From positions 124,001 through 188,000 of the forward strand of contig NZ_CP058554.1 in the NCBI RefSeq assembly GCF_014109725.1: a stretch of 64,000 bases of DNA, written 5' to 3'. The position numbers and the translations under genes were made by a program. This DNA comes from Comamonas piscis. GTDB taxonomy: Bacteria > Pseudomonadota > Gammaproteobacteria > Burkholderiales > Burkholderiaceae_C. Of this stretch, positions 1-9,133 are shown piece after piece. Each line of letters begins with the position of its first letter. The stretch's first letter is position 1. The notes beneath the pieces are model-generated. The model worked only from the letters and a program-made list of their open reading frames with translations. It made no database searches and had not been told where the DNA came from.

Positions 1-164
1 AATTCCAGCATTTCACCGGCCATCACATCGGACAGGCCGTGCACGCGCACGATACCGTCGGTCACCGACACAACCGTACCTTGGTTACGGATATCGGAAT
101 TGCCTGACAGACCCTCAATGCGGCTCTTAATCAGTTCAGAAATTTCTGCGGGATTGAGTTGCAT
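1..164 (-). CDS. atpA: ATP synthase F1 subunit alpha, N-terminal fragment
   Basis: Only the first 54 codons are inside the window; the gene continues past the left edge. The translation begins MQLNPAEISELIKSRIEG and continues to a VSVTDGIVRVHGLSDVM segment, the N-terminal beta-barrel start of F1 alpha subunits. The catalytic-interface nucleotide-binding part lies outside. An AAGGAGTGAGTA-type ribosome binding site lies just upstream of the ATG. It is the last gene visible in the atpI-B-E-F-H-A order, 41 bases after atpH. Identification rests on the N-terminal sequence plus the operon context. Confidence 0.93.
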   Translation of the reverse strand, partial: MQLNPAEISELIKSRIEGLSGNSDIRNQGTVVSVTDGIVRVHGLSDVMAGEMLE

Positions 165-205
165 TACTCACTCCTTTTCATGGTTTAGCCGAATCCTCGA
201 TCTGC

Positions 206-754
206 TTACGCAGTGAGGGTTGCTTTCATTTGTTCCAGACGGGCTTTGACGGAGGTGTCGAGCACCTCGTCGCCGACCACAACGCGCACGCCGCCAATCA
301 GCGATTCGTCCACGGTGGTGCTCAGATTGAGTTGGCGGCCAAAGCGTTTTTCCAGCACGGAGCCCAGCGCATTCAATGCGGCGTCATCCATGGGGAAGGC
401 GCTGACCACCAGCGCATCGGACGAGCCGTTGCCGCTGTTGACCAGTGCGCGAAATTGCTTGGCCACTTCAGGCAGCGCATCCAGACGACGGTTCTGCACC
501 ATCGTGCGCAGGAAATTGCGCGCCAGATCTGACAAGGCCCAACCGCGTGCCAGCGTCACACCGGCCATCACCTCGATCACCTGTTCGTTGGTGACGTTGG
601 GATTGTCGGCCAGTTGGCGCATTTCCGGATCGGCGGCAATCGCCGCCAGTTCGTCCGTCCAAGACAGCGCATCGCTCAGGCCAACACTCTTTTCAGTGCA
701 GGCCTTGAACAAGGCTTCAGCGTAAGGACGGGCAATGGTGGCGAGTTCTGCCAT
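206..754 (-). CDS. atpH: ATP synthase F1 subunit delta
   Basis: This 182-residue protein is the peripheral-stalk delta (OSCP) subunit that joins F1 alpha to the b-subunit dimer. The N-terminus (ELATIARPYAEALFKA) and the C-terminal segment with DESLIGGVRVVVGDEVLD are the two hallmark regions of the family. Length is normal (about 175-180 residues). An AAGGAAG ribosome binding site sits close upstream of the ATG, and the gene lies 12 bases after atpF in the same operon. Confidence 0.97.
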   Translation of the reverse strand: MAELATIARPYAEALFKACTEKSVGLSDALSWTDELAAIAADPEMRQLADNPNVTNEQVIEVMAGVTLARGWALSDLARNFLRTMVQNRRLDALPEVAKQFRALVNSGNGSSDALVVSAFPMDDAALNALGSVLEKRFGRQLNLSTTVDESLIGGVRVVVGDEVLDTSVKARLEQMKATLTA

Positions 755-766
755 TTCGTTGCTTCC

Positions 767-1237
767 TTACAGCTCAGTCTTCAGGCGATTGAGCAAATCA
801 CTGTGGACCGCAGGATTGACTTCCTTGCGGAGAATCTGCTCGGCACCCTTGACTGCCAAAGCAGCAACTTGCTCGCGCAGCGTTTCGCGCGCTTGGATCA
901 CTTGCTGCTCGGCATCTGCACGAGCGGCGGCAATGATCTTGTTGCCTTCTTCGGTAGCACGGGCCTTGGCCTCTTCTACGATTGCTTGGGCACGACGGTC
1001 TGCGTCCGCGATACGCGACGCTGTCTCATTGCGGGTTGCGGAAAGTTCTTCCTCAACGCGCTTGTTCACAGCTGTCAACTCGGACTTTGCCTTATCGGCA
1101 GCAGCAAGACCATCGGCGATTTTCTTAGCCCGCTCATCCAACGCCTTAGCAATAGGTGGCCACACGAATTTCATCGTGAAGAGCACCAGAATCAAGAAGA
1201 CAATGGCCTGAACGAACAGGGTCGCGTTAATACTCAC
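767..1237 (-). CDS. atpF: ATP synthase Fo subunit b
   Basis: This 156-residue protein is the b subunit, which dimerises to form the peripheral stalk that holds F1 against rotation. There is one N-terminal membrane helix (residues about 5-25, FVQAIVFLILVLFTMKFVWPP) followed by a long charged, Ala-rich helix with coiled-coil character to about residue 140. Length matches E. coli b (156). It sits between atpE and atpH as expected. Confidence 0.97.
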   Translation of the reverse strand: MSINATLFVQAIVFLILVLFTMKFVWPPIAKALDERAKKIADGLAAADKAKSELTAVNKRVEEELSATRNETASRIADADRRAQAIVEEAKARATEEGNKIIAAARADAEQQVIQARETLREQVAALAVKGAEQILRKEVNPAVHSDLLNRLKTEL

Positions 1238-1272
1238 GGCAACACCTTTCTATCTACGGCGTTGATCGGAGC

Positions 1273-1521
1273 TTAGGCCAGTTGGAATGGGTTGGCGAAA
1301 GCGAACAGCAGAGCGATAGCAACACCAATCAGGAATGCAGCGTCGATCAGACCAGCCAAGATGAACATCTTGGTTTGCAGTTCGTTGATCAGCTCAGGCT
1401 GACGTGCCGACGATTCCAGGAACTTGCCGCCCATCAGAGCAATACCGATCGAAGCGCCGATTGCGCCCAGACCAACAATCAGACCACAAGCCAGAGCGAC
1501 GAGACCGAGAACGTTTTCCAT
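1273..1521 (-). CDS. atpE: ATP synthase Fo subunit c
   Basis: This 82-residue proteolipid forms the proton-carrying rotor ring. Two membrane hairpin helices are visible: a Gly/Ala-rich first helix (GLGAIGASIGIALMGGKFLE) and a second helix with the essential carboxylate Asp60 in AGLIDAAFLIGV. The polar loop Arg40-Gln-Pro-Glu43 that contacts F1 is intact. Asp rather than Glu at the ion site, with no extra ligand residues around it, fits a proton-coupled enzyme rather than a sodium one (inference). Confidence 0.97.
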   Translation of the reverse strand: MENVLGLVALACGLIVGLGAIGASIGIALMGGKFLESSARQPELINELQTKMFILAGLIDAAFLIGVAIALLFAFANPFQLA

Positions 1522-1573
1522 GATGACTCCTGAGAAAAAAAAGAAAGGTTAAGAGAAAGAGGAAAGGGAACAG

Positions 1574-2437
1574 TTAGTGAGATTCATGTGCCTGGCCGAG
1601 ATAAATCAGCGTCAGCATCATGAAAATGAAGGCCTGCAGAGTAATCACCAGAATGTGGAAGATCGCCCAGATCGTGCCTGCAATGATGTGCCCCACGGGG
1701 AGCAACACACCAGAGAGCGACATAGCGGCTGCGCCACCCATCAGGGCAATCAGCATGAACACCAACTCACCAGCGTACATGTTGCCGAACAGTCGCATAC
1801 CGTGCGACACCGTCTTGGCAACGTATTCGATAATCTGCATCAGCAGATTGATAATGCCGAGGATCACGGCAAAGACAGGATTCTTGCTGGTGCCAAAGGG
1901 TGCCGAGACCAGCTCATGCGCCCAGCCACCCAGGCCCTTGATCTTGACGCTGTAGTACAGGCACAGCACCAGCACCGCGGTCGACAGACCCAGGGTGGTC
2001 GACAGGTCAGCCGTTGGCACCACACGCAGATAGGCGTGGTGGTCAGCGGTCGCACCTTGCCACAGCAGCGGCAGCAGATCGACGGGCAGCAAGTCCATCG
2101 CGTTCATCAGGAAAATCCAGACGAAAACGGTCAGCGCCAGAGGGGCAATGAATTTACGGGATTGTGCGTTGTGGATATTGGCCTTGGCCTGGTTATCCAC
2201 CATCTCGACCAGCATCTCGACCGCTGCCTGGAAACGACCAGGAACGCCGGATGTGGCGGTGCGCGCTGCCAGCCACATCACGAAGATGCCCAGCAGGCCC
2301 AAGATCACGCTCACGGAGATCGAATCAAGGTTAACCACCGAGAAATCGATGATCGACTTTTGCTTGATATTCTGAAGATGCTGCAAGTGGTGAACGATGT
2401 ATTCACTTGCAGTGGGTGCATTCGCTTCTGCGGCCAT
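1574..2437 (-). CDS. atpB: ATP synthase Fo subunit a
   Basis: This 287-residue membrane protein provides the half-channels through which protons reach the c-ring. The conserved helix with the essential arginine is seen in SHGMRLFGNMYAGELVF. There are five or six hydrophobic segments. The start is taken at 2437 (MAAEANAPTASEY); the open frame runs further upstream to 2851, but that stretch lies inside atpI in another frame and has no family similarity. It precedes atpE in the operon. Confidence 0.96.
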   Translation of the reverse strand: MAAEANAPTASEYIVHHLQHLQNIKQKSIIDFSVVNLDSISVSVILGLLGIFVMWLAARTATSGVPGRFQAAVEMLVEMVDNQAKANIHNAQSRKFIAPLALTVFVWIFLMNAMDLLPVDLLPLLWQGATADHHAYLRVVPTADLSTTLGLSTAVLVLCLYYSVKIKGLGGWAHELVSAPFGTSKNPVFAVILGIINLLMQIIEYVAKTVSHGMRLFGNMYAGELVFMLIALMGGAAAMSLSGVLLPVGHIIAGTIWAIFHILVITLQAFIFMMLTLIYLGQAHESH

Positions 2438-2457
2438 CGGACAACTCTTCTTCTCAA

Positions 2458-2931
2458 TTACAAAATTTTTGCAGATCTGGTCAGCAGCCAAAGCGCCAGC
2501 CAGTACGTCTTCATCACTACAACCAGACCCAACACCAGAGCCAACCAGTTGAGTCCCGGCACGACCAGGGGCGCCAGCAACAGCAGCACCACGGTCAGAA
2601 CCAATTTTGCGATCTCCAGTCCAAAGAATCGGACCATGGCAACATTCTCTTGCCCAGCCCCCAGATGCAGCCGCAATCCACGTGCAAAAAAGGCAGCAGG
2701 AATCACCACCGCCGCCGCACCGTATGCCACCGACCACATCCATCCGGCCCGCTGCGTCACCAGACCCACCAATACGGTGAGCACCACCCCGACGACCAGC
2801 TGCCACTTCACCACACGCACCACCGATACCGGCGGGTGACGTTGGCGCCACTCGGCTGCTTCTTGCGCAGTCAGGGGCTTGAAGTCCGACTCTTCGGCCA
2901 CATGTTCTTCTTGCGGAGCATTTGTTGTCAT
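2458..2931 (-). CDS. atpI: ATP synthase accessory protein I
   Basis: A 157-residue AtpI-like protein, the first gene of the ATP synthase operon. It has a hydrophilic N-terminus of about 45 residues followed by four hydrophobic segments, the usual AtpI layout. AtpI proteins help c-ring assembly or stability and are not part of the finished enzyme. The start at MTTNAPQEEH (2931) is preferred over an upstream frame start at 2964 because it lies just downstream of the candidate operon promoter and begins a normal-length protein. Sequence conservation in this family is low, so position weighs heavily. Confidence 0.85.
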   Translation of the reverse strand: MTTNAPQEEHVAEESDFKPLTAQEAAEWRQRHPPVSVVRVVKWQLVVGVVLTVLVGLVTQRAGWMWSVAYGAAAVVIPAAFFARGLRLHLGAGQENVAMVRFFGLEIAKLVLTVVLLLLAPLVVPGLNWLALVLGLVVVMKTYWLALWLLTRSAKIL

Positions 2932-2972
2932 TGTGTTGGCTCCCGGGCAGAACAACCTAGCCAAAGCCTGCG

Positions 2973-2978
2973 ATTATA
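2973..2978 (-). promoter_or_regulatory. Candidate -10 box of the atp operon promoter
   Basis: On the minus strand a perfect TATAAT hexamer lies 42 bases before the atpI start codon. No good -35 match lies at 16-18 bases upstream, so the call rests on the -10 box and its position ahead of the operon. Confidence 0.5.
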
Positions 2979-3150
2979 AGGATAAACCCGTTGCAATCGG
3001 GAAGCGTTTTGTTGCGCGTCTGTTTTTTTGCAGCACGCCAGCACCTCTTCGCCCTCTTTTGGCGTCAGCCCCCTCTGACAAATTCCACAACAGGAAGATG
3101 GCTTATGGACTGACTCCGCATCACTTCACAGCTTCTGTTTTAATAGCAAA

Positions 3151-3462
3151 ATGACCACCCCTACACCTTCTGCTGACACCGGCGACACCAGCACCGATCC
3201 TCGCAAAGATTCGCTGATTGAATACCCCTCAGAGTTCCCGATTAAGGTGATGGGGCTCAACCAGGACGGCTTCGTACACGCGGTCACCGCCATTGCCAAG
3301 GAACATGACCCCTTCTTTGACGCTAGCACCGTAGAGCTGCGCCCCAGCAGCGGTGACAAATACCTGGGCGTCACCATCACCGTGACGGCCACCAGCCGCG
3401 AACAGCTCGACAACCTCTACCTTGCGCTCACCTCCAACCCTCTGGTCAAGGTCGTACTGTAA
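3151..3462 (+). CDS. ybeD: YbeD/DUF493 family protein
   Basis: This 103-residue protein has the DUF493 core IEYPSEFPIKVMG near residue 23 and a C-terminal SNPLVKVVL, typical of YbeD. The family has a ferredoxin-like (ACT-like) fold and is almost always found just upstream of lipB, as here (21 bases to the open lipB frame). A regulatory or accessory role in lipoate metabolism has been suggested from that context; no enzymatic function is established. The 25-residue N-terminal tail rich in Thr, Pro and Asp is longer than in E. coli. Confidence 0.88.
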   Translation: MTTPTPSADTGDTSTDPRKDSLIEYPSEFPIKVMGLNQDGFVHAVTAIAKEHDPFFDASTVELRPSSGDKYLGVTITVTATSREQLDNLYLALTSNPLVKVVL

Positions 3463-3519
3463 GCGCGCCTTGTTGTCACCTTTGTGAACCCCGCCGGCTT
3501 TCCATGCCGGCTCTTTGCC

Positions 3520-4224
3520 ATGCAAACCCGCTTTCTTGGCCGGGCGGATTACGCGCCCACGCTGCAAGCCATGCAGCAATTCACTGCGCAGCGCACGCTG
3601 CAAGACACTGACGAGCTATGGATTTGTGAGCATCCCGCCACCTTTACCCAGGGTGTGGCGGGTCTGCCCAGCCATCTGTTGCATACAGGCGACATTCCCG
3701 TGGTACAAACCAACCGAGGTGGTCAGGTAACCTACCACGGCCCGGGGCAAGTGGTCGCTTACCCACTGATCGACCTCCAGCGCGCCGGCTACTTCGTCAA
3801 AGAATTTGTGTTCCGCATTGAAGAAGCGGTGATCAGGACCTTGGCCACGTTGGGGGTAACCGGCCACCGCGTCGCTGGGGCGCCCGGTATCTATGTGCGC
3901 CTGGATGACCCCTTCTCCCATGCGATGCTGGACCAGCGCCCCCAATTGCGCGAGCCCGGCAGCGCCGCGCCCGAACCCGTGTTTGATGGTCTGGGCAAGA
4001 TCGCTGCGCTGGGCATCAAGATCAGCCGCCACTGCAGCTACCACGGCGTGGCGCTGAATGTAAAGATGGACCTGGAACCCTACCACCGCATCAACCCTTG
4101 CGGTTATGCCGGGCTGCAAACCGTCGATCTTTCTACAATCGGGGTTAACGCCGACTGGGAGGACGTGGCCAAGACCTTGGCGCGCGAGCTTTCCTCCCGC
4201 TTGGTGACTGCCGGTTCTGCATAA
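3520..4224 (+). CDS. lipB: Lipoyl(octanoyl) transferase
   Basis: LipB moves the octanoyl group from acyl carrier protein to the lipoyl domains of dehydrogenase E2 subunits and GcvH, the first step of lipoate synthesis. Family motifs are all present: RGGQVTYHGPGQ, the GKIAALGIKI segment carrying the catalytic Lys, and NPCGYAG carrying the acyl-accepting Cys. The start at MQTRFLGRADY is preferred; the frame opens at 3484, giving 12 extra residues not typical of the family. A short insertion (around LDDPFSHAMLDQRPQL) precedes the Lys motif. lipA follows 139 bases downstream. Confidence 0.95.
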   Translation: MQTRFLGRADYAPTLQAMQQFTAQRTLQDTDELWICEHPATFTQGVAGLPSHLLHTGDIPVVQTNRGGQVTYHGPGQVVAYPLIDLQRAGYFVKEFVFRIEEAVIRTLATLGVTGHRVAGAPGIYVRLDDPFSHAMLDQRPQLREPGSAAPEPVFDGLGKIAALGIKISRHCSYHGVALNVKMDLEPYHRINPCGYAGLQTVDLSTIGVNADWEDVAKTLARELSSRLVTAGSA

Positions 4225-4363
4225 CCCGGAGCAGCAGCGCACGCCCCATTCCCCACCAAGGGCGGCGCAGCTGCCTCGGGCCGTCCTTGCTCAGAGCCTA
4301 CGGTCACACCGGTTTTGTCTGCGCTGGGCGCACAGGACGCGGTGAAACAACTAAAGTGAGCAT

Positions 4364-5344
4364 ATGAGCACCAATGAAGTCGTGCGTGAAGCACAGTCCG
4401 CCGCCAACTACAACCCACTGGCCAAGCAAAAGGCAGCGGCCAAGCTGGCGCGCATTCCGGTCAAGGTCCAACAAGCCGAGGTGCTGAAAAAGCCCGATTG
4501 GATCCGCGTCAAGGCCGGCAGCCCCACGACCCGTTTCTACGAGATCAAGGACATCCTGCGCCAGAACAACCTGCACACCGTCTGTGAAGAGGCCAGCTGC
4601 CCCAACATCGGCGAATGCTTTGGCAAGGGCACAGCGACCTTCATGATCATGGGCGACAAGTGCACGCGCCGCTGCCCGTTCTGCGATGTGGGCCATGGCC
4701 GCCCGGACCCGCTGGACATGAATGAGCCGCTGAACCTGGCGCGCACCATCGCCGCGCTGCGCCTGAAGTACGTGGTGATCACCAGCGTGGACCGCGACGA
4801 CTTGCGCGACGGTGGCTCCGGCCATTTTGTCGAGTGCATCAAGAACATCCGCGAGCTGTCTCCGACCACGCAGATCGAGATCCTGGTGCCCGATTTCCGC
4901 GGCCGCGATGACCGCGCACTGGAGATCCTCAAGGCCGCGCCGCCCGATGTGATGAACCACAACCTGGAAACCGCACCACGTCTGTACAAAGAAGCGCGCC
5001 CCGGCTCCGATTACCAGTTCAGCCTGAACCTGCTCAAGAAGTTCAAGGAACTGCACCCCGATGTGCCGACCAAGAGCGGCATCATGGTGGGCCTGGGCGA
5101 GACGGACGAGGAAATCCTGCAGGTGATGCGCGACATGCGCGCCCACAACATCAATATGCTGACCATCGGCCAGTACCTGGCGCCGTCGAACAGCCACTTG
5201 CCAGTGCGCCGCTATGTGCACCCTGACACCTTCAAGATGTTTGAAGAAGAGGCCTACAAAATGGGCTTCACCCATGCGGCCGTGGGCGCCATGGTGCGCT
5301 CCAGCTACCATGCGGACCAGCAGGCGCACGCAGCAGGCGTCTAA
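4364..5344 (+). CDS. lipA: Lipoyl synthase (radical SAM)
   Basis: LipA inserts two sulfurs into protein-bound octanoate to make lipoate. Both iron-sulfur clusters are recognisable: the auxiliary cluster Cys74, Cys79, Cys85 and the radical SAM cluster Cys100-x3-Cys104-x2-Cys107 (CTRRCPFC). The 326-residue length is normal, and the C-terminal SSYHADQ contains the RSSY Ser that ligates the auxiliary cluster. It follows lipB and ends at a strong terminator hairpin. Confidence 0.97.
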   Translation: MSTNEVVREAQSAANYNPLAKQKAAAKLARIPVKVQQAEVLKKPDWIRVKAGSPTTRFYEIKDILRQNNLHTVCEEASCPNIGECFGKGTATFMIMGDKCTRRCPFCDVGHGRPDPLDMNEPLNLARTIAALRLKYVVITSVDRDDLRDGGSGHFVECIKNIRELSPTTQIEILVPDFRGRDDRALEILKAAPPDVMNHNLETAPRLYKEARPGSDYQFSLNLLKKFKELHPDVPTKSGIMVGLGETDEEILQVMRDMRAHNINMLTIGQYLAPSNSHLPVRRYVHPDTFKMFEEEAYKMGFTHAAVGAMVRSSYHADQQAHAAGV

Positions 5345-5362
5345 ACGCTAAGCACCCACAAC

Positions 5363-5400
5363 AAAAAGGCGGCCCCTGACGAACAGGGGGCAGCCTTTTT
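5363..5400 (+). terminator. Rho-independent terminator after lipA
   Basis: A stem with AAAAAGGC at the left end and GCCTTTTT at the right end, enclosing CCCCTG/CAGGGG around an ACGAA loop, lies 19 bases after the lipA stop. The A and T tracts at both ends allow it to work in both directions. Confidence 0.85.
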
Positions 5401-5429
5401 GCTTGGGCGCGTGTGGCTGAAGGACGGTT

Positions 5430-6020
5430 TTATCCCAGCGCGGCGCTGCTGCCGACCACGACGGCATACAGGTCACCAATGGTGGCCATCGCGCTTTGGT
5501 GCAGTTGCGCTGCAGAGACTGCGCCAGCAGCCGACTGCAAGGAACGCGTTGCGCAGGCATTGGCCACGACGGTGGCGCGGTTGCCGCGCAAAAACGCACC
5601 TTCTGCGGTGAAGGTAACGCACATATGGCTCATGAAACCAATGATCACCAGCTGCGCGTTGCCCGCAGCATCCACCTGCTGGGCCAGGTTGGTGTTGTGA
5701 AAGGAGTTCGGGGCCGTCTTGACCACTACGGGTTCATCCGACAGCGGTGCCACGCTGGCATGGATCTGGCCGATCTCGGCGCGGATGTCATAAGGTGAGC
5801 CCTCACCGCCGTCGTGCATCACATGGATCACCTTGGCGCCGGCGGCACGGGCCTGGGCCAGCAGCCGCGAGGCGGCATCCAGCGCCGCTTGCCAGCCCTC
5901 CAGCTCCATGACGCCCTGGGTGTAGGTATTTTGGTAGTCCACCAGAACCAGGGTCGATTCGGCCAGCACGGCGGGCTTGGCGTCCAGTTGGTTGAGTTCG
6001 CGTAAAGTGCTGGTATGCAT
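5430..6020 (-). CDS. Isochorismatase-family cysteine hydrolase
   Basis: A 196-residue protein of the isochorismatase-like hydrolase superfamily (nicotinamidase, N-carbamoylsarcosine amidase and related enzymes). The catalytic triad is visible: Asp28 in LVLVDYQN, Lys101 in VVKTAPNSF, and nucleophile Cys134 in GFMSHMCVTF. The substrate cannot be told from sequence. It is divergent from a GlxA-type regulator gene 139 bases away, which suggests that the regulator controls it, a common arrangement. It ends close to the bidirectional terminator after lipA. Confidence 0.88.
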   Translation of the reverse strand: MHTSTLRELNQLDAKPAVLAESTLVLVDYQNTYTQGVMELEGWQAALDAASRLLAQARAAGAKVIHVMHDGGEGSPYDIRAEIGQIHASVAPLSDEPVVVKTAPNSFHNTNLAQQVDAAGNAQLVIIGFMSHMCVTFTAEGAFLRGNRATVVANACATRSLQSAAGAVSAAQLHQSAMATIGDLYAVVVGSSAALG

Positions 6021-6159
6021 GATTGTTGCCTTGTGTGGGTGGGTTAGGTTAGAGCCACCAACAGCGGTGGCGACATGACTGCATCTTAGGCACAGTGCCC
6101 GCTGCGGACAATGCCGTCTTTGCCGCAGAAACCGACACCCGCCTCCTCAGAAAGACCGC

Positions 6160-7152
6160 ATGCCGCACCCAGAACGCCTGATCGTGATCCTGTTGTTTGA
6201 CCGGGTGGATCTGCTTGACGTGACCGGCCCACCCGAGGTGTTTGCGCTGCTCCAGCGCGAGATGGAGGAGCCTTGCGGCTACAAGGTAGTGCTGGCGGCG
6301 GAGTCGCTGGAGCCGGTGACTACGGCAGCCGGCGTGCGCGTTCTGCCCGATATCCGCCTGGACAGCCTGCAGCACCAACCCATCGATACCTTGATCGTGC
6401 CAGGCTCAGTGGAGACGGATGCCAGAGGCCGGGTGCAGGCGCTGGCTGATCCGCAGGTGGTGCAATGGGTGCAGGCCCTGGCCAGCCAGTCGCGCCGCGT
6501 GGCCTCGGTCTGTGTGGGCGCGCATATCCTGGCCGCCGCCGGTTTGCTGGAGGGCAAGGAGGCCACCACACACTGGTCCACTGCCGCACAGCTGGCCCAG
6601 GACCATCCCGATATCCGTGTCGATGCCGACCGCATCTACATTCAGCAGGGCCGCATCTGGACCGGTGCTGGCCTGACCACCTGCCTGGACCTGGCACTGG
6701 CCTTGGTGGCCGACGATTTTGGCAATGCCCCGGCGATGCGCGTGGCGCGGCAGCTGGTGATGTTCTTGAAACGCACCGGCGGCCAAAGCCAGTTCAGCGT
6801 CATGCTGGAGCCGCTGTCCAGCACGCGCCGCATGGAAAACCTGCGCCAGTACATCGCCCTTAACCTGGGCCAGCCGCTGTCGATGCCCGATCTGGCCGAG
6901 CAGATGCATGTCAGCGACCGGCAGTTGGCCCGCATCTTCAAAACCGAGTTGGGCATGACGCCAGCGGCCTACCTGGAGGCCGCAAGGGTGGAGGCAGCCC
7001 GCCAGCAGCTGGAGGCCACCGATGCCTCGCTGGAGCGGGTGGCCGAGACCTGCGGCTTCAATACCACCGACACCCTGCACCGCGCCTTTCGCCGCCAGCT
7101 GGGCACCACCCCGGGCCAGTACCGCAACCGCTTTCGCGCGCCTGCGGAATAG
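6160..7152 (+). CDS. GlxA-type AraC-family transcriptional regulator (DJ-1/PfpI domain)
   Basis: A 330-residue regulator. Residues 1-190 form a DJ-1/PfpI-like class I amidotransferase fold with the nucleophile-elbow Cys118 in VASVCVGAHILA; in these regulators the domain senses a ligand and is usually not catalytic. Residues about 225-325 hold two helix-turn-helix motifs of the AraC type (MPDLAEQMHVSDRQLARIF and VAETCGFNTTDTLHRAFRR). It is divergent from the isochorismatase-family gene, its likely target (inference from context). Confidence 0.9.
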   Translation: MPHPERLIVILLFDRVDLLDVTGPPEVFALLQREMEEPCGYKVVLAAESLEPVTTAAGVRVLPDIRLDSLQHQPIDTLIVPGSVETDARGRVQALADPQVVQWVQALASQSRRVASVCVGAHILAAAGLLEGKEATTHWSTAAQLAQDHPDIRVDADRIYIQQGRIWTGAGLTTCLDLALALVADDFGNAPAMRVARQLVMFLKRTGGQSQFSVMLEPLSSTRRMENLRQYIALNLGQPLSMPDLAEQMHVSDRQLARIFKTELGMTPAAYLEAARVEAARQQLEATDASLERVAETCGFNTTDTLHRAFRRQLGTTPGQYRNRFRAPAE

Positions 7153-7158
7153 CTGCGC

Positions 7159-8919
7159 TCAGCGCTCCAGCACGCCGGCCGGGTCTTCCGAATCGATGAC
7201 CTGCTGGGCCCAGCCTTCCAGGCGACGCGTATCGGCGCGCAGCACCTCTTGCTTGATGGCCAGAATCTGCGCTGGCTGCATGGAAAAGCTGCGCAAGCCC
7301 AAGCCCAGCAGCAGCCGCGTCATGGCCGTGTCCCCCGCCATCTCGCCGCAGACGCAGACCTCCTTGCCCGCCGCCTTGGTCGCCTGAATCACCTCTGCCA
7401 CCAGGCGCAGCACGGCCGGGTGGAACGGGTCATAAAGCTGCGAAACGGCCTCGTCGGCGCGGTCAATCGCCAAGGTGTACTGGATCAGGTCATTGGTGCC
7501 GATCGACAGAAAATCGAAATACTTCAAAAAGGTGCGCACCGTGAGCGCTGCCGCTGGTATCTCGATCATCGCGCCCAGTTTGACCAGGCCCTGGGGCACA
7601 TTGCGCTCGCGCAGCTCTTGCGAGGCCTGCTCGACCAACGCCAGGGTCTGCCTGATCTCGCTGACATGGGCCAGCATGGGGAACAGCAGCTGCACCGGGC
7701 CATGGGCCGCAGCGCGCAAGATGGCGCGCAGCTGAGTGCGGAACATGTCCGGGTCCGCCAGGCTGAAACGGATGGCCCGCAGCCCCAGCGCGGGGTTGAG
7801 GTAGTAGTCCTTGGGCTGGGCTTTGTCCAGAGGTTTGTCGGCACCAATGTCCAAGGTGCGGATGGTCACCGGCATGCCCTGCATGCCCGCCAGCGCCTCG
7901 CGGTAGGCGCGGTACTGCTCCTCTTCGCCGGGCACCTTGCCGCCCCGGCCCATGAACAGAAACTCGGTACGGAACAGCCCTACGCCCACGGCACCGGCCT
8001 TGACGGCGGCCGGCCCATCGCCAGGCAACTCAATATTGGCCAGCAGCTCGATGCGCTCGCCATCGATAGTGATCGACGGCGTATCGCGCAGGCGCGACAG
8101 GCGCTCCCGTTCCAGCCGCATCTGGCGCTGCTTGAAGCGGTACTCCTCCAGCAAAATCGGCGAGGGATCGATAATCACCTCGCCGGCATCGCCATCGATG
8201 ATCACCCAGTCATCGGCACGGATCAGCTGGCTGGCGGTGCGCGCACCGACCACGGCCGGGATGTCCATGCTGCGCGCGACGATGGCGGTGTGGCTGGTCT
8301 TGCCACCCACGGCCGTCACAAAACCGGCAAACACGCTTTGCTTGAACTGCAGCATATCGGCGGGTGAAAGGTCATTGGCGATCAACACCATCGGTGCATC
8401 GCGCTCATCCACCACCCAGTCGTGCTGGCCCTCTTGCACCCCCAACGGCGCACTGATGGGCGCCGCCACCGGGCTGGAGACGCCGCGCATATGGCGAAGC
8501 ACCCGCTCCACCACCTGCTGCAGGTCGAACTTGCGATCACGCAGGTACTCGTCGTCCATCTCGTCAAACTGGCGGCAGAGCAGCTCCAGCTGTGCGGTGA
8601 GCGCCCATTCGGCGTTGTAAAGGCGTTCACTGATCAGCTGGCGTACGCCGGACGAGAGCATGTCGTCCTGCACCAGCATCAGGTGTACATCCAAGAGCGG
8701 CTCCAGCTCTTGCGGGGCATCTACGCCCAGGTCACCACGCAACCGCTGCAGCTCTTCGATCACCGCCAAGCGGCCCGCGCGCACCCGGTCAATCTCACGC
8801 GCGACCTGGTCGGGCTCGATCAGGTAGTGGGTCACCTCCAGGTGGCTGGATGCGGCCATGACTGCCCGGCCAATGGCGATCCCCCGGGCCACTGCAATTC
8901 CATGGATGGCGAATGTCAT
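7159..8919 (-). CDS. ptsI: Phosphoenolpyruvate-protein phosphotransferase (PTS enzyme I)
   Basis: Enzyme I takes phosphate from PEP and passes it to HPr. The phosphorylated His210 lies in GGKTSHTAIVARS; the PEP-binding C-terminal barrel includes FRTEFLFMGR, and CVCGEMAGD carries the active-site Cys. The start at MTFAIHGIAVARG (8919) gives 586 residues, normal for the family; a frame extension to 8955 is rejected. It converges with the GlxA-type gene with only 6 bases between stops, and lies downstream of ptsH and an EIIA gene on the same strand. Confidence 0.96.
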   Translation of the reverse strand: MTFAIHGIAVARGIAIGRAVMAASSHLEVTHYLIEPDQVAREIDRVRAGRLAVIEELQRLRGDLGVDAPQELEPLLDVHLMLVQDDMLSSGVRQLISERLYNAEWALTAQLELLCRQFDEMDDEYLRDRKFDLQQVVERVLRHMRGVSSPVAAPISAPLGVQEGQHDWVVDERDAPMVLIANDLSPADMLQFKQSVFAGFVTAVGGKTSHTAIVARSMDIPAVVGARTASQLIRADDWVIIDGDAGEVIIDPSPILLEEYRFKQRQMRLERERLSRLRDTPSITIDGERIELLANIELPGDGPAAVKAGAVGVGLFRTEFLFMGRGGKVPGEEEQYRAYREALAGMQGMPVTIRTLDIGADKPLDKAQPKDYYLNPALGLRAIRFSLADPDMFRTQLRAILRAAAHGPVQLLFPMLAHVSEIRQTLALVEQASQELRERNVPQGLVKLGAMIEIPAAALTVRTFLKYFDFLSIGTNDLIQYTLAIDRADEAVSQLYDPFHPAVLRLVAEVIQATKAAGKEVCVCGEMAGDTAMTRLLLGLGLRSFSMQPAQILAIKQEVLRADTRRLEGWAQQVIDSEDPAGVLER

Positions 8920-9133
8920 GCGGAACTTCCTCTTCGCTGGCACATGTTGCGCCAAGCTGATTTATACGCCTGTCGCAGAAGACTGTACAAGCACGGGGAC
9001 TGGGAAGGGGTGGGCGCTCCCACCAGGGCTGGCGAGCGTATGCCATGTCAGGCAGCCGCAGCGGGCCGCCGCCGGCACTGGTGGGCAGCGCGTGGCGTTT
9101 GCGCTGCGCCGATCCGGAACGCCAGGCAGCGAC

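Noticed and set aside
1577..2839. 420-codon open frame opposite atpB and atpI
   Set aside because: Shadow of two known ATP synthase genes.
2438..2851. N-terminal extension of atpB (138 extra codons)
   Set aside because: The extension lies inside atpI in another frame, is Gly/Ala/Cys-rich and unlike any Fo a subunit.
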